In this document: positions 44,498 to 53,543 of the stretch, piece after piece | Layout of the letters: the number at the start of each line of letters is the position of its first letter | Position numbering within the stretch: position 1 is the stretch's first letter | From: Prolixibacteraceae bacterium | GTDB taxonomy: Bacteria; Bacteroidota; Bacteroidia; Bacteroidales; Prolixibacteraceae | Reading direction: 5' to 3' | NCBI GenBank assembly: GCA_023229575.1 | Contig: JALNYZ010000009.1 | Span: forward strand, 93,154 to 157,153 | Length of the DNA: 64,000 nucleotides | Translations under genes and position numbers: made by a program | The notes under the pieces: generated by a model | Told to the model about the DNA's origin: nothing | Database searches by the model: none | The model's input: only the letters and a program-made list of their open reading frames with translations

Positions 44498-46090
44498 ATG
44501 TTTAAAAATTATTTAAGAAACTTACGTGGTTTTGTACTCAGCATTCTTTTGTCTGTACCTTTTCTTTCAATTGGTGGTCCTGGGTATTTCAACATTAGCG
44601 ATTATGGGGCAAAAGCGGACGGAACAACATTGAACACGACATCCATTCAATCGGCCATCGATGCCTGTGCCAAAAGTGGCGGGGGAACGGTGTTTTTCCC
44701 GGCTGGTAAATATCTTTCAGGAACGATTTTTCTGAAAAGCAATATTACTTTGCACCTGGATGCGGGTGCAGTTTTGACCGGTAGTAAAAATCTGGAAGAT
44801 TATCCGGTTACGATTTCAAAAATCAGATCCTACACTGACAATTACACAAACAAAAGCCTGATTTACGGTGAAGATTTGGACCATATTTCAATTACCGGTA
44901 CAGGCACGATTGACGGGAATGGGGCATCATTTGATGCTGATGGTGAATTAAGGAAAAAGGATCTGTTTGAATCATATAAAGCCAGGCCTTATTTGATTCG
45001 CATCATTAATTGTAAAAACATTCTTGTCAGGGATGTTACTATTTTGAACTCGCCTATGTGGGTACAACACTATTTGTCGTGTGATGGCATCAACATAGAC
45101 GGTATACGGGTAAGTAGTCGTGTAAACCATAACAATGACGGAATAGACATTGACGGATGCAACAATGTCCGCATTTCAAATTGCGAAATTATCAGTGGCG
45201 ATGATGCCATTGTCCTGAAAAGTTGCCTCGATAGGCCATGCCGGAACATTACGGTAACAAATTGTGTTATCAGTTCAAATTGCAGTGCGTTTAAACTGGG
45301 TACAGAGACCAATGGCGGCTATCAGAACATTACATTCAGCAACAGTGTTATTTATGACACCCAATTAGCCGGAATAACCTTGCAAATGGTAGATGGGGGA
45401 AAACTGGAACGGGTTTCAATATCAAATATTACCATGGATAATGTGGGCACTGCAATTTTTATCCGGCTTGGCAACCGGGCGCGTCCGTTTAAAGAATATA
45501 TGGCCAAACCACCAATGGGACTTCTTTCCGACGTAATCATCAACAATGTACAGGCCGCAAATGTTGGAAATACAGGTTGTTCCATTACCGGCCTGCCTAA
45601 CTTTCCCGTAAAAAACATTACACTGGCAAATATCAGGTTTACTTTCAAAGGTGGTGGAACGCCGGACCTTGCGAAGCGGGAAATACCGGAAGTCCCGGAA
45701 AAATATCCCGAATATAACATGTTTGGCAAGTTGCCGGCGTATGGATTTTACTGCCGCCATGCCGAAAATTTGACTTTTGATGATGTTGAAATGGATTTCA
45801 CACTGCCTGATGCAAGACCGGCTATAGTTTGCGACGATGTCAATGGATTGCAATTATTGAAGATAAAAGCCACAATGGCAGGTCCGGAGCCACTGATACG
45901 ATGCAAGGATGTAAAAAACATGTTCGTTCAATCGTGTATCGCTCCCCCTGGTCTGGAGACTTTTTTGCAAATTGACGGAGCCGGAAGCGGACATATTACT
46001 TTGTTGGGTAACGATTTAAGTGGTGCAAAAAATGCAGTTAAGAAAGATGGTACCCAGGAGGTTTATTTAGATTCTAACCGGTTAAAATAA
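44498..46090 (+). CDS. Glycoside hydrolase family 28 protein (polygalacturonase-like), exported
   Basis: A 530-residue exported right-handed beta-helix enzyme of GH28, which hydrolyses galacturonic acid linkages in pectin by inversion. Signal segment is residues about 10-27. The opening FNISDYGAKADGTTLNTTSI is diagnostic. Catalytic aspartates are D214 in NHNNDGIDIDG and D235/D236 in ISGDDAIVLKS. The usual third-motif histidine (GHG) is replaced in NCSAFKLGTETNGGY, as in several GH28 subfamilies outside classic endo-polygalacturonase, so an exo- or rhamnogalacturonan-type activity is possible. It lies 7 bp before a UroD-like gene and upstream of an ExuT-like carrier, consistent with uronate use. 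Confidence 0.9.
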   Translation: MFKNYLRNLRGFVLSILLSVPFLSIGGPGYFNISDYGAKADGTTLNTTSIQSAIDACAKSGGGTVFFPAGKYLSGTIFLKSNITLHLDAGAVLTGSKNLEDYPVTISKIRSYTDNYTNKSLIYGEDLDHISITGTGTIDGNGASFDADGELRKKDLFESYKARPYLIRIINCKNILVRDVTILNSPMWVQHYLSCDGINIDGIRVSSRVNHNNDGIDIDGCNNVRISNCEIISGDDAIVLKSCLDRPCRNITVTNCVISSNCSAFKLGTETNGGYQNITFSNSVIYDTQLAGITLQMVDGGKLERVSISNITMDNVGTAIFIRLGNRARPFKEYMAKPPMGLLSDVIINNVQAANVGNTGCSITGLPNFPVKNITLANIRFTFKGGGTPDLAKREIPEVPEKYPEYNMFGKLPAYGFYCRHAENLTFDDVEMDFTLPDARPAIVCDDVNGLQLLKIKATMAGPEPLIRCKDVKNMFVQSCIAPPGLETFLQIDGAGSGHITLLGNDLSGAKNAVKKDGTQEVYLDSNRLK

Positions 46091-46097
46091 TCTTTTC

Positions 46098-47225
46098 ATG
46101 GCAAAAGAATTCGACAATCAACTGGCCGACGCGCAGTCCACACATGTTTTACCCGTGAAACCTGAAGACTTCGATTTTGACAGGTACGCCTCCTCTGCCG
46201 CTAACTTGAACAATACCTGCTCCGATTTCTGGCAACAAAAATCGGGTGTTGCCGTTTACCGCCGGATGCGGGTGGGAGAGTGCTTCTCGTTTGGTTGCCG
46301 CGATATGAAACGGTCGCTCGAACTACAACTTGGCGCGCTCGAAAAAAGTATGCAATTCAAGGCCGATGTTCCTAATTTTCTGGAACCCTGGTATGGCATC
46401 GGGACTGTTGCCAGCGCTTTTGGCGGGGATTATATTTGGCTCGAAGGGAATGCGCCTGCCCTGAAATCCCGTTTTTCATCGATTGATGAGGTGCTGACGG
46501 TTGAACCCAAGGAAATTGCACAAACCAATATCGGTCGGCATACCCTAAACATGGTTGAGTATTTTATGGAGCAGACCAAAGGGCGGGTGCCCGTTTCACT
46601 GACTGACACCCAATCACCACTAAATATGATTGGCCACTTATACCCGCTCGACCAGTTTTTCATGGACCTGATGCTGGAGCCTGAAAAAGTTATAAGGCTT
46701 TTCGATCTTTTGGCCGATTTGTCTATTCGTTTCAATCATGAACAGGTAAGATTAATTGGCCACGCACTGGCTTCGCCCGGGCATGGTTTTGCCTCTTCAA
46801 CCAAATGGAAGGGGTTGGGTATGAGCGACGACAATGCCATCATGATTTCACCTGAACAATACCTTGAATTGGCAGCGCCTTGCGTTGAGAAAATATGTAC
46901 CCCAATGGGTGGACCGGTTTTCCATTCGTGTGGCGACTGGTCGGGCTGGGTGGATTCCGTACTTCAAATAAAAGGGTTGAAAATGGCCGATGGGGCGTTT
47001 TCCCCGCAAACCGATCCGGGGGCAACAAATAGCCTGGAGGAATTTCACAAATTCGCCAATACCGGAATTGTGCTAAATGCGCGTATCGTTGGCGATTTGG
47101 AAACCATTCGCGAACAGGTTTCCCGTTTGTGGTCCCCGGGAATGAAACTGGTGGTGGTGACCTATTGCGAAACGCCCGGCGAACAAGAGGAAGCGTACCG
47201 GTTAATCCATGAAATTTGCCGCTGA
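46098..47225 (+). CDS. Uroporphyrinogen decarboxylase-superfamily protein, methyltransferase-like
   Basis: A 375-residue cytoplasmic protein of the UroD/MtaA superfamily: DQFFMDLMLEPEKVIRLFDL, then VFHSCGDWSGWVDSVLQIKG. H276 and C278 with a later C357 (VVTYCETPG) reproduce the His-x-Cys...Cys zinc motif of corrinoid:coenzyme-type methyltransferases (MtaA/MtbA), which true uroporphyrinogen decarboxylases lack. A heme role is unlikely. In this cluster a methyl-transfer job, such as handling methyl groups from methylated sugars, can be imagined but is only inference. It lies 7 bp after GH28. A second UroD-like gene is at 54820. Confidence 0.78.
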   Translation: MAKEFDNQLADAQSTHVLPVKPEDFDFDRYASSAANLNNTCSDFWQQKSGVAVYRRMRVGECFSFGCRDMKRSLELQLGALEKSMQFKADVPNFLEPWYGIGTVASAFGGDYIWLEGNAPALKSRFSSIDEVLTVEPKEIAQTNIGRHTLNMVEYFMEQTKGRVPVSLTDTQSPLNMIGHLYPLDQFFMDLMLEPEKVIRLFDLLADLSIRFNHEQVRLIGHALASPGHGFASSTKWKGLGMSDDNAIMISPEQYLELAAPCVEKICTPMGGPVFHSCGDWSGWVDSVLQIKGLKMADGAFSPQTDPGATNSLEEFHKFANTGIVLNARIVGDLETIREQVSRLWSPGMKLVVVTYCETPGEQEEAYRLIHEICR

Positions 47226-47227
47226 GT

Positions 47228-47330
47228 GTCAACTGAAGTTGACGGCAAAGGAGCCAGCGCGAGCCAAAGTATTTTAGGGGTGAAAACCGCTTTTGGGCGG
47301 AATAAAGTGATCTGCATAAAGGCGGTTTTC
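47228..47330. terminator. Two inverted repeats between UroD-like and MFS genes
   Basis: GTCAACT-GA-AGTTGAC (47228-47243) is a tight perfect hairpin just after the stop codon. GAAAACCGC (47282-47290) pairs with GCGGTTTTC (47322-47330) across a 31-nt loop. The second is followed by only a weak A/T-rich run. They may end or attenuate transcription before the transporter gene at 47362. Confidence 0.4.
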
Positions 47331-47361
47331 AAATAGTAAATCGTAAATTAAAAAATAGTAA

Positions 47362-48615
47362 ATGCAAACTCGTATTGGGAATTACCGTTGGCGGATTGTG
47401 GTACTGCTTTTTTTTGCAACCACCATCAATTATATCGACCGGCAGGTACTTGGCATACTGGCCCCCCAGCTTACACTGGAGTTTGGCTGGTCGGAGTCTG
47501 ATTACGGCTTCATCATCATGGCTTTCCAGGCGGCTTATGCCGTCGGGCTGATTTCGATGGGGAGCTTACTCGACAAAATAGGCACACGGTTGGGCTTTAT
47601 CATCTCCATATCGTTGTGGAGCCTGGCCGGAATGGCACATGCCATGGCGCGCAGCGTGTTCTCTTTTTCCGTGGCACGTTTTGGGCTTGGAATCGGAGAA
47701 TCGGCCAATTTCCCGGCGGCCATAAAAACGGTAGCCGAGTGGTTTCCAAAGAAAGAGCGGGCTTTGGCAACCGGAATTTTCAACTCAGGTCCAAACGTTG
47801 GTGCGATCCTGACTCCTTTGTTGATTCCGATTATCGCCCTGAAATGGGGTTGGCAATCGGCGTTTATCATGACCGGTGCATTGGGTTTTATCTGGCTGCT
47901 TTTCTGGATTCCGATGTACCGCAAGCCCGAATTGCAAAAACTGCTGACAGAAACCGAAAGAAACTATATTCTTCAGGATGACCGGGAACCTGAAACCAAA
48001 AAACTCCCTTGGAAGATGATCATCTCATATAAACAAACCTGGGGCATCTGCCTGGCACGGTTCCTCACCGACCCGATCTGGTGGTTTTTCCTCTACTGGC
48101 TACCCAAATTCCTGAATTCGAATTACCACATCAACCTAACCAACATTGGTTTGCCGCTTATCGTGATTTATGTGGTTTCCATTGGCGGTTCAATTTTTGG
48201 CGGATGGATGTCATCGTTCCTGATTAACCACGGGAAAAACCCGGTAAAAGCCCGAAAGCAAACGATCCTTGTGATGGCCTTTCTGGTGGTCCCGATCTTT
48301 TTCACCTCGTTTGCAACCAATGTTTGGCTTGCCGTGATGCTTATTTCGATGGCCACTTTTGCCCATCAGGGTTATGCTGCCAACATTTTTACCATCGTTT
48401 CGGATATCTTCCCGAAGAATGCGGTAGGCTCGGTAGTTGGGCTTTCCGGCTTTGCCGGTGCTGTCGGCGGGATCCTGTTTTCCGCAGCAGTTGGACTGAT
48501 TTTGGAATTCACCGGCAGTTATTATGTGATTTTCGGTATTGCCAGCGTGGCTTATTTGCTATGCTGGCTATCGCTTCATTTGTTGGTTTCCGATCATCAG
48601 AAAATTCAGGTGTGA
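47362..48615 (+). CDS. MFS transporter, hexuronate transporter (ExuT/ACS family)-like
   Basis: A 417-residue, 12-helix inner-membrane carrier of the major facilitator superfamily, anion:cation symporter branch. Helix 1 ends NYIDRQVLGILAP, the family-typical motif. GSLLDKIGTRLGF is the loop 2-3 MFS signature, and RFGLGIGESANFPAAIKTV and EWFPKKERALATGIFNSG are typical of ExuT-type galacturonate/glucuronate carriers. Uptake of uronates with protons is the family role; the exact sugar is inferred from the neighbouring GH28. A paralog sits at 53544-54815. ATG 47362 was used because it begins just before the first helix. Confidence 0.88.
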   Translation: MQTRIGNYRWRIVVLLFFATTINYIDRQVLGILAPQLTLEFGWSESDYGFIIMAFQAAYAVGLISMGSLLDKIGTRLGFIISISLWSLAGMAHAMARSVFSFSVARFGLGIGESANFPAAIKTVAEWFPKKERALATGIFNSGPNVGAILTPLLIPIIALKWGWQSAFIMTGALGFIWLLFWIPMYRKPELQKLLTETERNYILQDDREPETKKLPWKMIISYKQTWGICLARFLTDPIWWFFLYWLPKFLNSNYHINLTNIGLPLIVIYVVSIGGSIFGGWMSSFLINHGKNPVKARKQTILVMAFLVVPIFFTSFATNVWLAVMLISMATFAHQGYAANIFTIVSDIFPKNAVGSVVGLSGFAGAVGGILFSAAVGLILEFTGSYYVIFGIASVAYLLCWLSLHLLVSDHQKIQV

Positions 48616-48671
48616 TAATAGGTAGAGTGATAGTTAATGAATAGTAAATGAAATACCTAGACATTAAATTT

Positions 48672-50015
48672 ATGAAAAAACTTTTTCTTTTGGGTTCTGT
48701 CTTTATGATTTCGTTGTTAGGATTATCGCAAGGTGTTGAATTCGAACATGGAAAATGGAACGAAATTCTTATTAAAGCTCAACAAAATAATAAACCCATT
48801 TTTATTGATTTTTTTACATCGTGGTGTGCCCCTTGTAAATTAATGACCAAGGAAATATTCCCACTTGAAAATGTGGGTAAAATATACAATTCAAATTTTG
48901 TATGCTATCGGATTGATGCAGAAAAAGGTGAAGGAATAGAACTTGCGAAAAAGTATAAAGTAAATTTATTCCCAACTTATCTTTTTGTGAAATCTGATGG
49001 GACTATTTTTTACAAAGGTTCGGGATCAATGGATGCAAATAATTTTATTGCTCTTGCAAAAACGGCTCTGATTGAAATGAATGATCCTAAGCCAATTACT
49101 GTGTGGGAAACGGAATATCTTACTAAGAAAAATGATCCTACATTTATAATTAACTACATGGATAAACGTTCAAAACTTGGACTTTCAAATACTTATCTCT
49201 TCGATGATTACTTGAAACTCATACCAGCAGAAGAACGTGCTTCAGAAACTGTTATGGAATTATATAAAAAGGAGGGACGTAATTTAATAACCACATCTCT
49301 TGCATACTCAAATCTTCAACAGAATATTTCCAAATTTAATGTGATATACCAAGGTATTGTCAATACTTTTCTTAGCAATGGTATATTGAATACAGTACGT
49401 GAGGCAGCCATATCAAAAAATGAAGATTTGCTTTCTTCTGCTGTCTCTGCATATGATAAATTGCCAAAGAATAGCATCATTAGATCTACGGATGAGATTT
49501 ATTTGGAGTATTATCAAAGGACTGGGGAAACTGATAAATATCTAAAATATGCAACTGACTTATGTAATAACCAACTCATGCAAATTTCGGTTGATTCTAT
49601 AGAAAACATGGACAAAAAGAGTGCACGATTGTTTGAAAAATTATTCAATTCCGGAGTATTATCAAAGTTTGATTCTTCTAAAATTGTGCAGCTTAAGGCA
49701 TCGTCCGCAAATTTGGAGAGGAATAAGATTGGTAATAGTCTAAACAGATATGCCTGGGAAGTTTTCAAAAAGGAATCGAATACGAAATTGCTCCAGAATG
49801 CCATGCTCTGGTCAAAGCGGTCTTTGGAGCTATCACCTGATAATGTACTTTTTTCAGACACATATGCTAACATACTTTATAAACTTGGACATAAGGAAGA
49901 GGCAATATCAAAAGAAGAGGAAACATTGAAAGAGGCTATTAAAGAAAATTATAAGGACTCTAATGCAATGGAAGAAAATCTTAGAAAGATGAAAGTCGGT
50001 GAGAAAACTTGGTAA
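48672..50015 (+). CDS. Thioredoxin-like exported protein with helical C-terminal repeats
   Basis: A 447-residue protein. ATG 48672 is preferred over in-frame 48648 because it gives a clean signal peptide (MKKLFLLGSVFMISLLGLSQ). The thioredoxin-like domain (about residues 28-135) has FTSWCAPCKLMTKEIF with C52 and C55 and the cis-proline in NLFPTYLFVKSDG. The remainder is alpha-helical and ends TPR-like (NVLFSDTYANILYKLGHKEEAI). It would act as a periplasmic disulfide reductase or isomerase. The gene is much more AT-rich than its neighbours (16 of 60 G/C at 49321-49380, against 34 of 60 at 47641-47700), which suggests a different origin. Confidence 0.8.
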   Translation: MKKLFLLGSVFMISLLGLSQGVEFEHGKWNEILIKAQQNNKPIFIDFFTSWCAPCKLMTKEIFPLENVGKIYNSNFVCYRIDAEKGEGIELAKKYKVNLFPTYLFVKSDGTIFYKGSGSMDANNFIALAKTALIEMNDPKPITVWETEYLTKKNDPTFIINYMDKRSKLGLSNTYLFDDYLKLIPAEERASETVMELYKKEGRNLITTSLAYSNLQQNISKFNVIYQGIVNTFLSNGILNTVREAAISKNEDLLSSAVSAYDKLPKNSIIRSTDEIYLEYYQRTGETDKYLKYATDLCNNQLMQISVDSIENMDKKSARLFEKLFNSGVLSKFDSSKIVQLKASSANLERNKIGNSLNRYAWEVFKKESNTKLLQNAMLWSKRSLELSPDNVLFSDTYANILYKLGHKEEAISKEEETLKEAIKENYKDSNAMEENLRKMKVGEKTW

Positions 50016-50100
50016 TACAATGAATTGATCAACAAATGTGATTAATTATTACAGAGATTAAATTAAGGAAAGATTTATCATAAAATATACAATACAAAAT

Positions 50101-50511
50101 ATGTCAAATTTAAAAATCACCAAAAAAGTTACTGTATCAGGTGACATGGAAATCTATCTAGACGAAAAAATGCTTGGAGTTGTATCAGATTGCGAGACCA
50201 AGTTGTTCGATGTTCCAATAGGTCAGCATAAAATTCGTGCAAAGTTGAGATATTTTGGAAGTGCTGAAAATTCTTTTATGTTTACTGAACATGCATTGGC
50301 ATTGACTGTTAAGGATAGAAAATGGTTAAATTATTTTTCATATATATATGCAACATTGCTGATGATATTGCTCCTGTTTCGTGCTGAAATCAAATTTTCA
50401 GAAATTCACATGATCTTTCTTGGTATCCCTCCTCTGCTGGTTTTTATATATGCTTTTACCATCGGAAGAAATAAGCGTATGATAATAGTTGAAAGTAAGC
50501 TTATTAAATAG
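50101..50511 (+). CDS. Unknown membrane protein with PEGA-like N-terminal domain
   Basis: A 136-residue protein. The first about 75 residues form a small beta domain (MEIYLDEKMLGVVSDCETKL, VPIGQHKIRAKLRY) resembling PEGA-type extracellular repeats. Two hydrophobic helices follow at about 80-98 (YFSYIYATLLMILLLF) and 103-122 (IHMIFLGIPPLLVFIYAF), with a basic end. It has no signal peptide. It sits in the AT-rich block between the thioredoxin-like and RDD genes. Function unknown. Confidence 0.6.
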   Translation: MSNLKITKKVTVSGDMEIYLDEKMLGVVSDCETKLFDVPIGQHKIRAKLRYFGSAENSFMFTEHALALTVKDRKWLNYFSYIYATLLMILLLFRAEIKFSEIHMIFLGIPPLLVFIYAFTIGRNKRMIIVESKLIK

Positions 50512-50520
50512 TTGATACTT

Positions 50521-50859
50521 ATGATAAATATGAATAATAAACAAACACCATTGCGTCTCAGCGGAGTGTCAGAAAACATTTATGCAGGATTTTGGATAAG
50601 ATTGGGCTCACTATTTTTAGATACAATCTTCATTCTGCCTGTTGTATTTTTAACTTTATATCTAAACAGCCGCGGACAATATATTTACTTCTACACTATT
50701 ATTCCAAGTCTGACATTTGGACTTTGGTATAATATTTATCTTCCTAAGAGATATGGCGGAACACCTGGCAAATTAGCGGTTGGAATAAACATAATTAGGT
50801 TTGATGGTGGATCTATTGATTCTGTTATATGTGCGCCAATACTATTGCTCGTCTTATAA
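50521..50859 (+). pseudogene. RDD-family membrane protein, probably truncated
   Basis: A 112-residue frame from ATG 50521 (a TTG at 50512 in the same frame is less likely). It has one or two membrane helices (LGSLFLDTIFILPVVFLTLY, YFYTIIPSLTFGLWYNIYL) and the RDD signature RYGGTPGKLAVGINIIRFDG, normally followed by a further helix pair. Here the frame ends 20 residues later in APILLLVL, so the C-terminal membrane part is missing. It may be a truncated gene rather than a working one. The following 165 bp hold no gene. Confidence 0.55.
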
Positions 50860-51023
50860 CAGAGAAGATAAATAGTACATCCAATGAAATCATAGAAAGA
50901 CTATTTAAGTTTAAAAAATAAATAATAGCGTACATGAAATACCCATGAGAGAATATACACACCAACCGAACATGATTATGTGGGTATTCCATTTGGCCGT
51001 TAAAAAAACAAAATTATAATCAA

Positions 51024-52094
51024 ATGAAATCAAAATCATTTTTTCTAGTAATAATTACGATTATTTCTTCCCTTTCCGGTATTGCGCAATCAGTTAAACA
51101 AGTCAAAAAGGACAAAGATTTTGCCGTAGCATTTGTTAACAAGGAAGCAGAAAGGAAGGTTGATGTCATGATTGACGGAAAACTATTTACCTCCTATTGT
51201 TGGTATGATAATGTATTTAAACCTGTACTCTACCCTATTTTTACTTCTACCGGTACAGAGATTACGCGGGGTTTCCCGTTAAAACAAAGGGCTGGGGAAA
51301 GAACTGACCATCCGCATCAGATCGGGATGTGGCTGACCTATGGAAATGTCGACCGAAATGATTTCTGGGGGAATGGTTCGCAAGGTTTAGGGAAAAGAAA
51401 TGCCAATGGTGGCACCATCAAACATGTCAAAATAGATAGGGTATCAGGAGGAATGGGTGAAGGGGTCCTGGTGACATCTGAGAGCTGGATTGATTCGACA
51501 GGCAACAGGCTGTTGACCGAAAATACGGAATATCATTTTATTGCGAAAGGCCCAATGCGCATCATCGACCGGGTTACTACTTTGACTGCCACCGGCAAAA
51601 CAGCTTATTTTAAAGATACCAAAGAAGGGATGTTGGGAATTCGTGTCGCACGTCAACTCGAACTTCCATCCAAAGAAGATGTCACACTCACCGATGCACA
51701 GGGTAATCCTACCAAAGTGAAAGCAATGCCCAACGATGGTGTTACGGGAAATTATTTAAGCAGTGAAGGCATTAAGGATGAGGCTGTTTGGGGCACTAGA
51801 GCCAGATGGATGGACCTGTTTGGAACCATCGGAAATGAAAAAATTTCACTGGTAGTGTGCGATCATCCCCGAAACCAAAGTTATCCCACCTACTGGCATG
51901 CCAGGGGATATGGGTTGTTTGCAGCCAATCCTCTGGGCGTAACTGATTTCACCAATGGGAAGGAAAATCTTAATTTTTCCATCCCTGCCGGCAAGTCAAC
52001 AACATTCAGATATCGTGTTATTGTTAGTTCAGGGGGTCATTTAACTGCTGCTGAGATCAATGCTTACTCAGATGATTTTGCAAAAAGATATTAA
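51024..52094 (+). CDS. DUF6807 (PmoA-like) exported protein, copy 2
   Basis: A 356-residue paralog of 43409-44476, matching along its whole length (VDVMIDGKLFTSYCW, DHPHQIGMWLTYGNV, CDHPRNQSYPTYWHARGY). Signal peptide is residues about 1-22 (ISSLSGIAQ). The similarity is high enough to suggest a fairly recent duplication, and DNA identity persists over long runs (for example around 51870-51930 against 44250-44310). Unlike copy 1, which precedes GH28, it precedes a Gfo/Idh/MocA oxidoreductase by 30 bp. Function unknown. Confidence 0.83.
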   Translation: MKSKSFFLVIITIISSLSGIAQSVKQVKKDKDFAVAFVNKEAERKVDVMIDGKLFTSYCWYDNVFKPVLYPIFTSTGTEITRGFPLKQRAGERTDHPHQIGMWLTYGNVDRNDFWGNGSQGLGKRNANGGTIKHVKIDRVSGGMGEGVLVTSESWIDSTGNRLLTENTEYHFIAKGPMRIIDRVTTLTATGKTAYFKDTKEGMLGIRVARQLELPSKEDVTLTDAQGNPTKVKAMPNDGVTGNYLSSEGIKDEAVWGTRARWMDLFGTIGNEKISLVVCDHPRNQSYPTYWHARGYGLFAANPLGVTDFTNGKENLNFSIPAGKSTTFRYRVIVSSGGHLTAAEINAYSDDFAKRY

Positions 52095-52124
52095 GACTTT
52101 CATAATTTCTAACCAACGAACATC

Positions 52125-53498
52125 ATGACAAAGAGAAGGGAATTTATCAAGGGCGGAGTACTCGGGTCCGCTGGGATTGCTTTGGGAGGTAGTGGATTTA
52201 GTGCGAAGTCATATGCCTCCGTCATAGGCGCCAATGAACGCGTTAATGTTGGAGTTGTTGGCATCCGGGGACAAGGCCGGGCCCATATTTCCGGCTATTC
52301 CAACCTAAAAAATGCAAAAGTAATTGCCCTTTGCGATGTGGACAGTAACCTGTTCGATGAGCGAATCAAGAATTTCTTTACCGATAAGGGATTGCCAAAA
52401 CCATTGGTTTATGGTGATATGAGAAAGCTTTATGAGAATAAAGATATTGACGCTGTTTCAATTGTCACACCCAACCACTGGCACGTGCTTGCATCGATAT
52501 GGGCGTTACAGGCAGGGAAACATGTATCAGTCGAAAAACCATGTTGTTATAATTTCTTCGAAGGACAGAAATTGGTTGAGGCTGCCGAAAAATACAACCT
52601 GATCGTCCAGGATGGCGCCGAACAACGGAGTAACCCGTGCGCCCAAAGCATGGCTGATTATTTACACAGCGGAAAGCTGGGTGAAGTTTATATGGCCAAA
52701 GGGCTTTGCTATAAATGGCGCGATACGATTGGAAAAACGCCGGAAGAACCTGTGCCCGCCGGGGTTGATTATGACCTTTGGTTAGGTCCGGCGCCCAAAC
52801 GGCCATTCTCGCAAAACAGGTTTCATTACAACTGGCATTGGAACTGGGATTATGGCAACGGTGATATGGGAAACCAGGGTGTTCACGAGATGGATATTGC
52901 CCGCTGGGGTTTAGGTGTTACCCTGCCTGTGAAAATTACTTCTGCCGGTGGCCATTTTATGTTCGATGATGACCAGCAAACCCCCAATGACCTGATCACT
53001 GTTTTCGAGTTTCCAAATTCCCAGGGAGGTGGTGACAAAAAGAAAATCTTGCAATTCGAAGTCCGTCACTGGATTACCAACCGCGAAGGGGTCAACAGTG
53101 AGAACAATCAGGCGACAGGCAATACCTATATGGTCAGTGCCGACAATACGGTCGGAAACTTGTTTTACGGGTCAAAAGGATATATGACCAAAAATGTCAA
53201 CGAGTGGCAGGCCTTTTACGGGAAAGAACGTACTGCCGGGGAAAAGGGAGACGGCCTTGGCGATCATTATGCTGATTTTATCAATGCAATCATTGCGAAT
53301 GACCAGAAACTTGCCAAGGGTGATATCCGCGAAGGGTTCTATTCCTGTGCACTGATGCACCTTGGTAACATTTCTTACCGGTTGGGAAAATCCCTTGAAT
53401 TTGACCCTGTCAAGATGAAATTCATCAATGCCCCTGAAGCTGATGCCATGCTCACAAGGCAATATCGAAAACCCTTTGTCGTGCCTGATAGAGTCTGA
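52125..53498 (+). CDS. Gfo/Idh/MocA family oxidoreductase, Tat-exported
   Basis: A 457-residue NAD(P)-dependent oxidoreductase. The N-terminus has a twin-arginine signal (TKRREFIKGGVLGSAGIA, then ALGGSGFSAKSYA), so it is folded with cofactor and exported to the periplasm. The Rossmann fold begins NVGVVGIRGQGRAH. The catalytic lysine motif is VSVEKPCCYN with K138. The substrate domain follows (WHWNWDYGNGDMGNQGVHEMD). Exported members of this family in Bacteroidota include glycosidases that cleave through transient oxidation as well as dehydrogenases. The substrate is unknown, but the setting (DUF6807, MFS, UroD-like) suggests a sugar. Confidence 0.88.
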   Translation: MTKRREFIKGGVLGSAGIALGGSGFSAKSYASVIGANERVNVGVVGIRGQGRAHISGYSNLKNAKVIALCDVDSNLFDERIKNFFTDKGLPKPLVYGDMRKLYENKDIDAVSIVTPNHWHVLASIWALQAGKHVSVEKPCCYNFFEGQKLVEAAEKYNLIVQDGAEQRSNPCAQSMADYLHSGKLGEVYMAKGLCYKWRDTIGKTPEEPVPAGVDYDLWLGPAPKRPFSQNRFHYNWHWNWDYGNGDMGNQGVHEMDIARWGLGVTLPVKITSAGGHFMFDDDQQTPNDLITVFEFPNSQGGGDKKKILQFEVRHWITNREGVNSENNQATGNTYMVSADNTVGNLFYGSKGYMTKNVNEWQAFYGKERTAGEKGDGLGDHYADFINAIIANDQKLAKGDIREGFYSCALMHLGNISYRLGKSLEFDPVKMKFINAPEADAMLTRQYRKPFVVPDRV

Positions 53499-53543
53499 AA
53501 AATTGAGGGTTAATTACCTGTACAAATAAGTTTTCAATAGAAA

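Noticed and set aside
46098..47225. Annotation as heme-pathway uroporphyrinogen decarboxylase
   Set aside because: The protein carries the methyltransferase-type His-x-Cys...Cys motif and sits among pectin genes; no other heme genes are nearby.
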